Assembly: GCA_963819715.1 (NCBI GenBank)
Contig: CAWFXE010000003.1
Span: 248,001-312,000 of the forward strand
DNA: 64,000 bases
Direction: 5' to 3'
Source: DASUPK01 sp963819715
Lineage (GTDB): Bacteria > Actinomycetota > Thermoleophilia > Solirubrobacterales > 70-9
Shown here: positions 57,163 through 64,000 of the stretch, one piece after another
Layout of the letters: every line of letters begins with the position of its first letter
How positions within the stretch are numbered: position 1 is the first letter of the stretch
Notes under the pieces: model-generated
What the model was told of the DNA's origin: nothing
The model's database searches: none
What the model saw: only the letters and a program-made list of their open reading frames with translations
Made by a program: the position numbers and the translations under genes

Positions 57163-58233
57163 CTAGGGAGTGCCTCCAGCTGCCCGCGCGAAGGCGAACC
57201 AGGAGGGCTTCGGCCTGCCCCTGAGGTTGATGAGCCCGGCTCGGTCGAGGAAGTAATCCTTGCCCTTGCGGGCGTTGTCGTAGTAGGTGAACCAGAGCGC
57301 GCTGGCGATGCCCAGGCTGCCGGCATTCCGGCTGAGCAGCCGGTAGGCCTTCGTCAGCTTCGCCGCCTGCTGTCTCGGCTTCGTTCGCAGCTCGGTGTAC
57401 CGGATGCCTCTGCCACCGGTGAACCAGCCAAAGGCGGAGACGTAGATCGGCTTCGCCCCGTCGCCGTGCTGGCGCATGATCCTCCGCGCCACCCGCACCC
57501 AGTGGAGCACGCCCCTGGGCTGGACCGCATAGGGGTGGACACCGAGCCCGTCGAAGGCCGATGAGGCCCCGGGCACCCTGTACATCGCCCTCAGATACTT
57601 GGTCATCTTCATCGTGTTGTGGAGCGTGTGGTACGGGAAGAGCCCGCCGGTCACGACCTTTGCAGGGGGGTCCCCCGCCTTGAGAGCCGCCGAGGAGAGC
57701 TTCAAGAGGGTCACGTACTGCCTCGGGCTCGCCTTGCCCCCGATCGCGTCCCCGAGGTTCGGTTCGTTCCAGATCTCCCAGGTGGTGACCGGGTGCTTGG
57801 GGAGCTCCGGGTGCTCCGCCCAGAAGGTCCCGTTGGTCCCGTAGCGGCGGGCGTAGTCGGTCAGGAGCGTGCTCCACTCGCTCCGCTGGAAGGCCGTGTA
57901 GATCGGCGGTTTGTTGCGGTTGCGCGACATCCAGCGCGGCACCGCGAGGAGGTCCGGGAGGATCGTGATCCCGGCGCGGGCGGCGAACCCGAACAGCACG
58001 TCCGTGCCGTACCAGTCCCTCGCGCCCGGAGTCGGCTCGACGAACTTCCAGTCGACCTGGGCGCGGAATGTCCCGGCGCCGGCGGCCGCGACCTGGTCGA
58101 GCTCCGCCTCGCTGGGGAAGTGGGTGGCCACGACCCCGTAGAACGGGTTTGGCGTGACGGCCCTGGCGGCGGCCGGAGCGGCGACCAGCGCGATCAGCGC
58201 CACGCACGCGGCGATGAGTCCCCTCCGAGGCAT
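57163..58233 (-). CDS. secreted glycosidase-like protein lacking the catalytic nucleophile
   Basis: 356 aa from ATG 58233. Signal peptide (GLIAACVALIALVAAPAAARA). A paralogue of the protein at 27556: WKFVEPTPGARDWYGTDVLF, AEHPELPKHPVTTWEIWNEPN (acid/base Glu157), AFDGLGVHPYAVQPRGVLHWV. The segment aligned with the nucleophile reads IYVSAFGWFTGG, so Ala267 replaces Glu. Retaining hydrolysis should be lost, leaving a carbohydrate-binding or regulatory function, unless another residue serves. The fold is otherwise intact. Confidence 0.8.
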   Translation of the reverse strand: MPRRGLIAACVALIALVAAPAAARAVTPNPFYGVVATHFPSEAELDQVAAAGAGTFRAQVDWKFVEPTPGARDWYGTDVLFGFAARAGITILPDLLAVPRWMSRNRNKPPIYTAFQRSEWSTLLTDYARRYGTNGTFWAEHPELPKHPVTTWEIWNEPNLGDAIGGKASPRQYVTLLKLSSAALKAGDPPAKVVTGGLFPYHTLHNTMKMTKYLRAMYRVPGASSAFDGLGVHPYAVQPRGVLHWVRVARRIMRQHGDGAKPIYVSAFGWFTGGRGIRYTELRTKPRQQAAKLTKAYRLLSRNAGSLGIASALWFTYYDNARKGKDYFLDRAGLINLRGRPKPSWFAFARAAGGTP

Positions 58234-58259
58234 CGAAAAAAGGTAGCCAGCGAGCTGGC

Positions 58260-59477
58260 TCAATGTCGCAGTTCCCCGGCCCCCTGCCAAGGCGTCGCGC
58301 CACTGAGAACGGCCTTGGAGAACGCATCGAGCTCGCCCGCCTCGATTGCCGCGCGCGCCCCCGAGACGACCGAATGCATGTACGTCAGGTTGTGGAGCGT
58401 CAGGAGGCGGGTGCCCGTCAGGTCCTTGCTCCGCGCCAGGTAGCGCAGGTAGGCGCGGGTGTGTCGCGAGCACGCCTCACAGGGACAGCCCTCCACAACG
58501 GGCGCATCGTCGCCGGCGTAGGTGGCCTTGGTCAGGTCGATCCTGAAGCGGCCGTCGGGATTGGGAGCCAGGGCTGTCCCGTGGCGGGCCAGCCGGGTCG
58601 GGATGGCGCAATCGAACAGGTCGATGCCCATCGCGATGCCGGCGAGCAGGTCGTCGATCTCCCCGATGCCGAGCAGGTGGCGAGGCGCCTCATCCGGCAG
58701 CAGCGGAACCGTGAAGCCGAGCACGCCGTGCATCTCCTCCTTCTCCCGCCCGAGGGTGCCGCCGATCGCGATCCCGTCGATGCCGGCCGCGGAGGTCCGC
58801 TCCGCCGACTCGCGGCGCAGGTCCTCGTGGACACCGCCCTGGACGATCCCGAAGACGGCCTGGCCGGCCGGACCCTCTCGCCCGTGCCACTCGAGGCAGC
58901 GATCGAGCCAGCGGTGGGTCCGCTCGGTGGAACGAGCTGTGTAGTCGCGGTCGGCGTGGGCCGGGGTGCACTCGTCGAACGTCAGCGCGATGTCAGAGCC
59001 GAGCGCCGCCTGGATCCCCATGGACTCCTCGGGGCCGAGAAAGCGATTGGAGCCATCGAGCAGCGACTGGAAGGCCACGCCCTCCTCGGAGATCTCGACC
59101 TTCGCCCCGCCCTGGACGCTTCCGCGCCGCCCCTTGATCTCGTCGGCGACGCCGCCGTGGGCGAGCGAGAAGACCTGAAAGCCGCCCGAGTCGGTGATCA
59201 GCGCCCGGTCCCAGGACATGAACCGATGCAGGCCACCGCGCTCGGCGATCAGCTGCTCACCCGGGGCCAGGTGGAGATGGAAGGTGTTGCCGAGCACCAT
59301 CTCGTAGCCGAGCGCGGCCACCTCGGCCGAGGAGAGGCCGCGGACGCTGCCCTTGGTCGCCAGCGGCACGAAGGCGGGTGTCCTCACCGGCCCGTGCGCG
59401 AGCTGAATCACGCCCGCGCGGGCATCGCCGTCGCGCGACTGGATCTCGAACGTGAGCCTGGCCGGGTCGGATCGCAC
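58260..59477 (-). CDS. tgt: tRNA-guanine transglycosylase
   Basis: 405 aa from GTG 59477. TIM barrel with the acid/base Asp96 in ALITDSGGFQVFS, the nucleophile Asp in GIDLFDCAIPTRLARHGTA, VFGIVQGGVHEDLR and the recognition loop YTARSTERTHRWLDR. Zn ligands: CPCEAC (three Cys) and His in LLTLHNLTYMH. It exchanges guanine-34 for a queuine precursor in tRNAs with GUN anticodons. No queuosine-biosynthesis gene is nearby. Confidence 0.94.
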   Translation of the reverse strand: MRSDPARLTFEIQSRDGDARAGVIQLAHGPVRTPAFVPLATKGSVRGLSSAEVAALGYEMVLGNTFHLHLAPGEQLIAERGGLHRFMSWDRALITDSGGFQVFSLAHGGVADEIKGRRGSVQGGAKVEISEEGVAFQSLLDGSNRFLGPEESMGIQAALGSDIALTFDECTPAHADRDYTARSTERTHRWLDRCLEWHGREGPAGQAVFGIVQGGVHEDLRRESAERTSAAGIDGIAIGGTLGREKEEMHGVLGFTVPLLPDEAPRHLLGIGEIDDLLAGIAMGIDLFDCAIPTRLARHGTALAPNPDGRFRIDLTKATYAGDDAPVVEGCPCEACSRHTRAYLRYLARSKDLTGTRLLTLHNLTYMHSVVSGARAAIEAGELDAFSKAVLSGATPWQGAGELRH

Positions 59478-59500
59478 CGGCCAAGCCTAGGGTCACGCGA

Positions 59501-59523
59501 GGGTGCGCCGTCAGGCGCAACCC
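59501..59523 (-). terminator. candidate hairpin between the NERD gene and tgt
   Basis: On the minus strand GGGTTGCGCC and GGCGCACCC pair with one bulge around TGAC, directly 3' of the NERD-protein stop. There is no T-run. Confidence 0.35.
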
Positions 59524-59532
59524 GTTTAGTGC

Positions 59533-60117
59533 TTAGTCCAGGACTTCGTCGAGGTACGCGGTGAGTGACTTGACGCGCCGCGGGGTGACGGGGCCCTGAC
59601 GGGACGCCTCCCCGACGATCGTACGGGCGCCGCAGACGATCACCCTCGGGGTGTTCAGGCCCTGCAGAACGCGAGCCCCGACCACCTTGCGCCGAGCGAG
59701 CGCCGCCTCGATCGTCACGTTGGCGTGCGGAGTGTCGGCGAGCAGCTCGCGAATCGAGTCGACCTGCGCGAGCACCGGCTTGACCAGTGCCGAGCGGCGC
59801 TTCGCCGAGCTCCCCAGGACGTCTCGCTCGAGCTTCGAGCTGGAGCCGGTGTAGCCGCTGCTGTCGACGACCGTGACCCCGCTGGGACCGACGATCAGAT
59901 GGCTGATCTCAGAGCCGTTCCCGGGGACGTGCCGGTGGTGGAGAACCGCCGCCTTCGATTCGTCGAGGTAGCGGTCGATACGGGCGGTCGGCTCGTCCTC
60001 GACCTTGCCGTTGGCTCCCAGAGACGGCAGCCGGTGGCGCAGCCCGCGGCGAACCGCTGCGCGACGGCTCGGAACTGCACGCGTACGCGTTGTGTTGGCT
60101 TCCACCGATATTCCCAT
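59533..60117 (-). CDS. NERD-domain protein
   Basis: 194 aa. Basic N-terminus (MGISVEANTTRTRAVPSRRA), then a NERD-like core: RYLDESKAAVLHHRHVPGNG, SHLIVGPSGVTVVDSSGYTG, a helical section with VLAQVDSIRELLADTPHANV, and RVIVCGARTIVGEA. The usual GPxGVFxIExK strand is GPSGVTVVDSSGY, so the nuclease-like Glu and Lys are replaced. No extra domain. It sits between tgt and the glycolytic operon on the same strand. Confidence 0.6.
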   Translation of the reverse strand: MGISVEANTTRTRAVPSRRAAVRRGLRHRLPSLGANGKVEDEPTARIDRYLDESKAAVLHHRHVPGNGSEISHLIVGPSGVTVVDSSGYTGSSSKLERDVLGSSAKRRSALVKPVLAQVDSIRELLADTPHANVTIEAALARRKVVGARVLQGLNTPRVIVCGARTIVGEASRQGPVTPRRVKSLTAYLDEVLD

Positions 60118-60176
60118 CGGTCTCTCCCAGCTGCCCCTTGAACGTAACGGCCGGCACGGAGGTGTGCGCCAGTTCT

Positions 60177-61715
60177 CTAGGCGCGGAGGCTGGCGCCGGT
60201 CATCGCCTCCGGCTGCTGGATGCCGAGCAGGTCCAGAGCGGTCGGAGCGACGTCCGCGAGGATGCCGCCCTCCCTCAGTTCGATGCCCGGGACCGTGACG
60301 ATCGCGGGGACCGGGTTGGTCGAATGCGCCGTATTGGGAGAGCCGTCCGGCTCGAGCATCTGCTCGCAGTTGCCGTGATCCGCGGTGATGATCAGCGAGC
60401 CGCCCTTCTTGTGGACCGCGGAGACGACCTCGCCCAGTCGGCGGTCGGCCTCCTCGCAGGCGGCCACCGCGGCGGGGATGACCCCGGTGTGGCCCACCAT
60501 GTCGGGGTTGGCGAAGTTGATGATCCCGAAGCGGTAGCCGTCGGCGCTCCAGTGCTCCGTGAAGAGGCGGGCGGCCGCGGCGGCGCTCATCTCCGGCTTG
60601 TGGTCGTAAGTGGGGACGTCCCGAGGCGACTCCGCGAGGTACTGCTCCTCCCCGGGGAGCTCGCCCTCCTTGCCCCCGTCGAAGAAGTAGGTGACGTGGG
60701 CGTACTTCTCGGTCTCGGCGACGTGGAGCTGGCGGTCGCCCTGCTCGGAGATCACCTGGGCGAGCGTGGTCGCAGGCTCCTTCGGCGGGAAGGCGACCGG
60801 ATACGGCCAGCCGTGGTGGTACTCGGTCATCGTCGTCACCTCGAACGGGTCCGCGCCGCCGCGGTCGAAGTCGGCGAAGCCCGGCTCGCCGAGCGCCCTG
60901 GTCATCTGGCGGGCTCGGTCGGGGCGGAAGTTGATGAAGATGAACGGCTCGTCGGCCTCGGCGCCGTCGTAGTCGCCGACCACTGTGGGCTCGATGAACT
61001 CGTCGGTGACGTCCTGGTCATATGAGGCCTTGATCGCCCCCACCGCCGACTCCGCGCGCGGGCCCTGGGCGTGGACGATCGCGTCGTAGGCCTTCTTCGT
61101 CCGGTCCCAGCGGCGGTCGCGGTCCATGCCCCAGTAGCGGCCGCCGACCGTCCCGACCCGGCCGGTGCGGCGCAGCCAGCGCTCTACCTCCTCGAGGTAC
61201 CCGGCGCCGTTATGCGGCAGGGTGTCCCGTCCGTCAGTGAGAGCGTGGATCACCAGGTCGGTGACGCCCTCCTCCCCGGCCAGCTCGATGATCGCCTCGA
61301 TGTGCTCCCACCCGGAGTGGACGCCGCCGTCGGATATCAGGCCTATCGCGTGCAGGCGCCCGCGGCGGGACTCGCGAGCGGCACCGCAGGCCGCGCGCAG
61401 GGCGTCCTTCTCGAAGAAGCTGCCGTCGGCGATCGAATCGTCGATGCGAGCGAGATCCTGCTTCACGACCGCGCCGGCGCCCAGGTTGAGGTGGCCGACT
61501 TCCGAGTTGCCCATCTGACCGTCGGGCAGCCCGACGTCTCGGCCCGAGGTGGACAGCGTCGTGTGCGGATAGGAGGCCCAGAGCTCGTCGAAGTTCGGGG
61601 TATTCGCCTGGGACACCGCGTTCCCGGGCCCGTCCGGTGCGAGCCCGAAGCCGTCGAGAACCACCAGCGCCAGCGAGGGCACCGGGAGGCTCGTCGGTCC
61701 TGGAGGCAGCGTCAT
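60177..61715 (-). CDS. gpmI: 2,3-bisphosphoglycerate-independent phosphoglycerate mutase
   Basis: 512 aa from ATG 61715, which overlaps the tpiA stop. Alkaline-phosphatase-like metal sites: LALVVLDGFGLAPDGPGNAV, the phospho-Ser in GQMGNSEVGHLNLGAG, GLISDGGVHSG, ALTDGRDTLP, FRPDRARQMTRAL, NFANPDMVGHTG and ITADHGNCEQM. It interconverts 3- and 2-phosphoglycerate without 2,3-BPG, with Mn. Last gene of gap-pgk-tpiA-gpmI. Confidence 0.95.
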   Translation of the reverse strand: MTLPPGPTSLPVPSLALVVLDGFGLAPDGPGNAVSQANTPNFDELWASYPHTTLSTSGRDVGLPDGQMGNSEVGHLNLGAGAVVKQDLARIDDSIADGSFFEKDALRAACGAARESRRGRLHAIGLISDGGVHSGWEHIEAIIELAGEEGVTDLVIHALTDGRDTLPHNGAGYLEEVERWLRRTGRVGTVGGRYWGMDRDRRWDRTKKAYDAIVHAQGPRAESAVGAIKASYDQDVTDEFIEPTVVGDYDGAEADEPFIFINFRPDRARQMTRALGEPGFADFDRGGADPFEVTTMTEYHHGWPYPVAFPPKEPATTLAQVISEQGDRQLHVAETEKYAHVTYFFDGGKEGELPGEEQYLAESPRDVPTYDHKPEMSAAAAARLFTEHWSADGYRFGIINFANPDMVGHTGVIPAAVAACEEADRRLGEVVSAVHKKGGSLIITADHGNCEQMLEPDGSPNTAHSTNPVPAIVTVPGIELREGGILADVAPTALDLLGIQQPEAMTGASLRA

Positions 61716-62467
61716 GTCGCGGCTTCGACGATCGCGGCGAAGTCCGCGGGATCGAGGCTGGCGCCGCCGACGAGAGCTCCGTCCACGTCCGGGAGCGCGA
61801 TCAGCTCGGCCGCGTTGCCGGGCTTCACCGAGCCGCCGTAGAGGATCCGGATCGCAGCGGCGGCGTCGCTCGAGCGGGACTCGATCAGGCCGCGGATCAG
61901 CCCGCACGCCTCCTGCGCCTGCTCGGGGGTGGCGGTCCGGCCCGTGCCGATCGCCCAGATCGGCTCGTAGGCGATCACGACGTCCCCGAGGCGGTCGTCG
62001 CCCACGTCCGCGAGGTCGGCCTCGATCTGGCGGGTGAGCACGCCCTCGGTCTCGTCGGAGTCGCGCTGGGACTCGTTCTCCCCAACGCAGAGGATCGGCT
62101 CGAGGCCCGCGCGCAGCGCCGCCGGGACCTTGCGGGCGAGCGCCTCGTCCGACTCGCCGAAGTACTGGCGCCGCTCGGAGTGGCCGAGGATGACTCCGTC
62201 GACGCCGATCTCGACGAGCATCGGCGCGGAGACCTCGCCGGTGAAGGCGCCCTCCGGCTCCTCGTGCATGTTCTGAGACGCAACCCGCGCGGGGCTCTCG
62301 GCGCAGCGCTCGATCGCGGCCTTCAGGGAGAGGAACGGCGGGCAGATCACGACCTCGGCGCCCGACTCGGGCACCCGCGGCAGGAAGTCGCCGAGAAAGC
62401 TCTCGGTCTCCGCGACCGTCTTGTGCATCTTCCAGTTGGCGGCCAGGATCGGCGTGCGCTCAGGCAT
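61712..62467 (-). CDS. tpiA: triosephosphate isomerase
   Basis: 251 aa. ILAANWKMHKT supplies Asn and Lys, VILGHSERRQYFGES the electrophilic His, VIAYEPIWAIGTGRTATPEQA the catalytic Glu, and ILYGGSVKPGNA and DGALVGGASLDP the phosphate site. It starts eight bases before the end of pgk and overlaps gpmI by ATGA, so all three are co-translated. It interconverts DHAP and glyceraldehyde-3-phosphate. Confidence 0.96.
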   Translation of the reverse strand: MPERTPILAANWKMHKTVAETESFLGDFLPRVPESGAEVVICPPFLSLKAAIERCAESPARVASQNMHEEPEGAFTGEVSAPMLVEIGVDGVILGHSERRQYFGESDEALARKVPAALRAGLEPILCVGENESQRDSDETEGVLTRQIEADLADVGDDRLGDVVIAYEPIWAIGTGRTATPEQAQEACGLIRGLIESRSSDAAAAIRILYGGSVKPGNAAELIALPDVDGALVGGASLDPADFAAIVEAAT

Positions 62468-63704
62468 CCTGGAGCGCCTCCACGCCGGGAAGATCTCGGC
62501 CCTCGACCAGCTCGAGCGAGGCGCCGCCGCCGGTGGAGATCCAGTCGACCGAGTCGGCCAGGCCGAATTTGTGCAGGGCTGCGACGGAGTCGCCGCCTCC
62601 GACGACTGTGTGTCCCGGCGCCGCGGCGACCGCCTCGGCGACGGCGCGCGTGCCGGCGTCGAAGGGCGGCACCTCGAATGCACCCATCGGCCCGTTCCAG
62701 AAGACGGTCCCGGCCTTGGCAATCCGCTTGGAAAAGGTGGCGGCGGTGTTGGCGCCGACGTCGAGGCCCATCCAGCCCTCGGGCACGTCGACTCCGTTCA
62801 GCTCCTGCGTCTCGGTCCCCGCGTCGAGCTCCTTGCCGAGGACCAGGTCCTCGGGCAGCTCGAGCAACGTCTCGCTCTTCTCCGCCTCGGCGAGCACGCG
62901 CTTGGCGGCCTCGACGCCCTCCTCCTCCACGAGCGAGTTCCCGGTGTCCCGGCCCTCGGCCGCAAAGAAGCTGAAGCACATCGCGCCGCCGATCAGGATC
63001 TCCTCGGCGAAGCCGAGGAAGCGGTCGATCACGCCGATCTTGTCTGTCACCTTGGCGCCGCCGAGGACGACGATCAGAGGGTGCTTGGGATCGTCCCGGA
63101 CGGCGGTGAGCTGGCCGACCTCCTGCTCCAGCAGCAGGCCGGCGTAGCCGGGCAGGAGGCGCGCGACGCCCTCGGTCGTGGCGTGCGCCCGGTGCGCGGT
63201 ACCGAAGGCGTCGTTGACGTAGACGTCGGCGAGCGCCGCGAGGGCCTCGGCCAGTTCGGGCTCGTTCTTCTTCTCCCCCTCCTCGAAGCGGCTGTTCTCG
63301 AGCAGCAGTACCTCGCCGGGTTGAAGGGCATCGGCCATCGCCTGGACATCGTCGCCGACCACCGCGGGGGCGAGCTTCACCTCCGTGCCGAGCAGCTCGC
63401 CGAGCCGCTTCGCCACGGGCGCCATCGAGAGGCTCGGGTCCGTTCCCTTCGGGCGGCCCAGATGCGACACGAGGACGATGCTCGCCCCGCGCTTGCGCAG
63501 CAGCTCGATGGTCGGCAGCGAGGCCCGAATCCGCGTGTCGTCGGCCACGACCATTTCGCCGCCTCCTCCGCTTCGCGTCCGGGTGCGGCCCCCGGCGTCC
63601 AGGGGCACGTTCAGGTCGGCGCGCAGCAGCACGCGCTTCCCCTCCACGTCAGCGTCCCGAACGCTCGCCTTGGCGAACGAGCGTGAGGCCTCTGCGTCAG
63701 GCAC
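62460..63704 (-). CDS. pgk: phosphoglycerate kinase
   Basis: 414 aa from GTG 63704. RVLLRADLNVPL, DDTRIRASLPTIELL, LVSHLGRPKG, LLENSRFEEGEKKNEPELAEALA, YVNDAFGTAHRAHATTEGVA, VVLGGAKVTDKIGVID, WNGPMGAFEVPPFDAGT and VVGGGDSVAAL are all in place. A short basic/Gly insertion (GRTRTRSGGGGEMV) lies between the first substrate loop and DDTR, which is longer than usual. The start overlaps the end of gap by eight bases. It makes ATP from 1,3-bisphosphoglycerate. Confidence 0.96.
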   Translation of the reverse strand: MPDAEASRSFAKASVRDADVEGKRVLLRADLNVPLDAGGRTRTRSGGGGEMVVADDTRIRASLPTIELLRKRGASIVLVSHLGRPKGTDPSLSMAPVAKRLGELLGTEVKLAPAVVGDDVQAMADALQPGEVLLLENSRFEEGEKKNEPELAEALAALADVYVNDAFGTAHRAHATTEGVARLLPGYAGLLLEQEVGQLTAVRDDPKHPLIVVLGGAKVTDKIGVIDRFLGFAEEILIGGAMCFSFFAAEGRDTGNSLVEEEGVEAAKRVLAEAEKSETLLELPEDLVLGKELDAGTETQELNGVDVPEGWMGLDVGANTAATFSKRIAKAGTVFWNGPMGAFEVPPFDAGTRAVAEAVAAAPGHTVVGGGDSVAALHKFGLADSVDWISTGGGASLELVEGRDLPGVEALQDA

Positions 63705-64000
63705 TTACCGCGGCCGGCTGCAGCACCTTCTCCGCCAGATCGATGCAGCGATTGGCGTAGCCCCACTCGTTGTCGTACCAGGAGAGGAGCTTGACGAAGG
63801 TCCCGTCGACCACCTTGGTCTGCTCTGCGTCGAAAACCGACGAGTGAGGATCCGTGACGATGTCCGTCGAGACGATCGGGTCCTCCGTGTACTTGAGGAT
63901 CCCCGAGAACGGGCCCACCGCGGCCTCCTTCATCGCCGCATTGATCTCGTCCTCGCTGGTCGCCTTGGAGACGTCGCAGGTCAGATCGACCAGCGATCCG
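63697..64000 (-). CDS. gap: glyceraldehyde-3-phosphate dehydrogenase, 3' part
   Basis: The last 100 codons only; the gene continues past the window. The visible part reads GSLVDLTCDVSKATSEDEIN, AAMKEAAVGPFSGILKYTED, PIVSTDIVTDPHSSVFDAEQ and the terminal WYDNEWGYANRCIDLAEKVL, all diagnostic for GAPDH C-terminal domains. Head of the gap-pgk-tpiA-gpmI operon. Confidence 0.95.
   Translation of the reverse strand, partial: GSLVDLTCDVSKATSEDEINAAMKEAAVGPFSGILKYTEDPIVSTDIVTDPHSSVFDAEQTKVVDGTFVKLLSWYDNEWGYANRCIDLAEKVLQPAAVSA

Overview
The window is a 64 kb stretch of a GC-rich (about 70%) genome with dense, often start-stop overlapping genes. A bacterial type A RNase P RNA, an actinobacterial-type LexA box (CGAACACATGTTCG), a c-di-AMP riboswitch ahead of an RlpA gene, and secreted proteins with Lys/Cys-rich tails together suggest an actinobacterium, probably of class Thermoleophilia (Solirubrobacterales-like). 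That taxonomic call is an inference from gene content and motifs.

Region by region. 0-1.2 kb: two secreted choice-of-anchor-D-like proteins with cationic two-Cys tails, one frameshifted. 1.3-8.9 kb: a tightly coupled operon holding a divergent succinyl-CoA synthetase pair, a one-cluster ferredoxin, an HD protein, an NTF2-like protein, an AMP-forming acyl-CoA ligase, an MFS transporter and a class III aminotransferase; its substrate is unknown. 8.9-16.3 kb: housekeeping and mixed genes (ACT protein, DUF255 thioredoxin-fold protein, a serine-less alpha/beta hydrolase, glutamine synthetase, a Cys-less carboxymuconolactone-decarboxylase-like protein under a palindrome, a riboswitch-controlled RlpA, an SDR, a frameshifted methyltransferase). 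16.3-17.7 kb: rnpB, LexA with a coupled 59-aa zinc ribbon, SOS box, tRNA-Leu(GAG). 17.7-24.8 kb: a decayed hydrolase remnant, an oligopeptide-binding-like lipoprotein, SecG, cytochrome c maturation genes (CcmI-like, CcmF, CcmE of the Cys type), a diguanylate cyclase and a GH16 enzyme with Lys-rich repeats. 24.9-31.2 kb: nucleotide-sugar genes, NTF2-like protein, tRNA-Gly(CCC), a glycosidase, CcmG/TlpA and CcmH (the second half of cytochrome c maturation), an FkbM methyltransferase and another Lys/Cys-tailed secreted protein in lower-GC DNA. 31.4-32.6 kb: an IS110-family element.

32.6-50.9 kb is a surface-polysaccharide locus: glycosyltransferases (GT4, GT61, GT8-like, WbuB-like), methyl-, acetyl- and SGNH-type modifying enzymes, a Wzx-like flippase, two Wzy/O-antigen-ligase-like proteins, a GDP-mannose-3,5-epimerase-like enzyme, a Wzz/BY-kinase and the initiating sugar transferase. 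Several of these genes carry reading-frame breaks. 51-64 kb is mostly core: ArgRS with an altered HIGH motif, RlmH, an M48 protease, a phosphodiesterase, a lipoprotein coupled to a Ser/Thr kinase, a small zinc ribbon, a glycosidase paralogue that lacks its nucleophile, Tgt, a NERD protein and the glycolytic operon gap-pgk-tpiA-gpmI, with gap running off the window.

The least-explained signals are: (i) the shared C-terminal two-Cys/poly-Lys tail on exported proteins; (ii) a 98-bp palindrome-rich intergenic repeat that sits exactly at TAG stop codons; (iii) fourteen frame breaks, every one explained by a single extra base and eleven of them in two polysaccharide genes; (iv) the SucCD-like/ferredoxin/aminotransferase operon.
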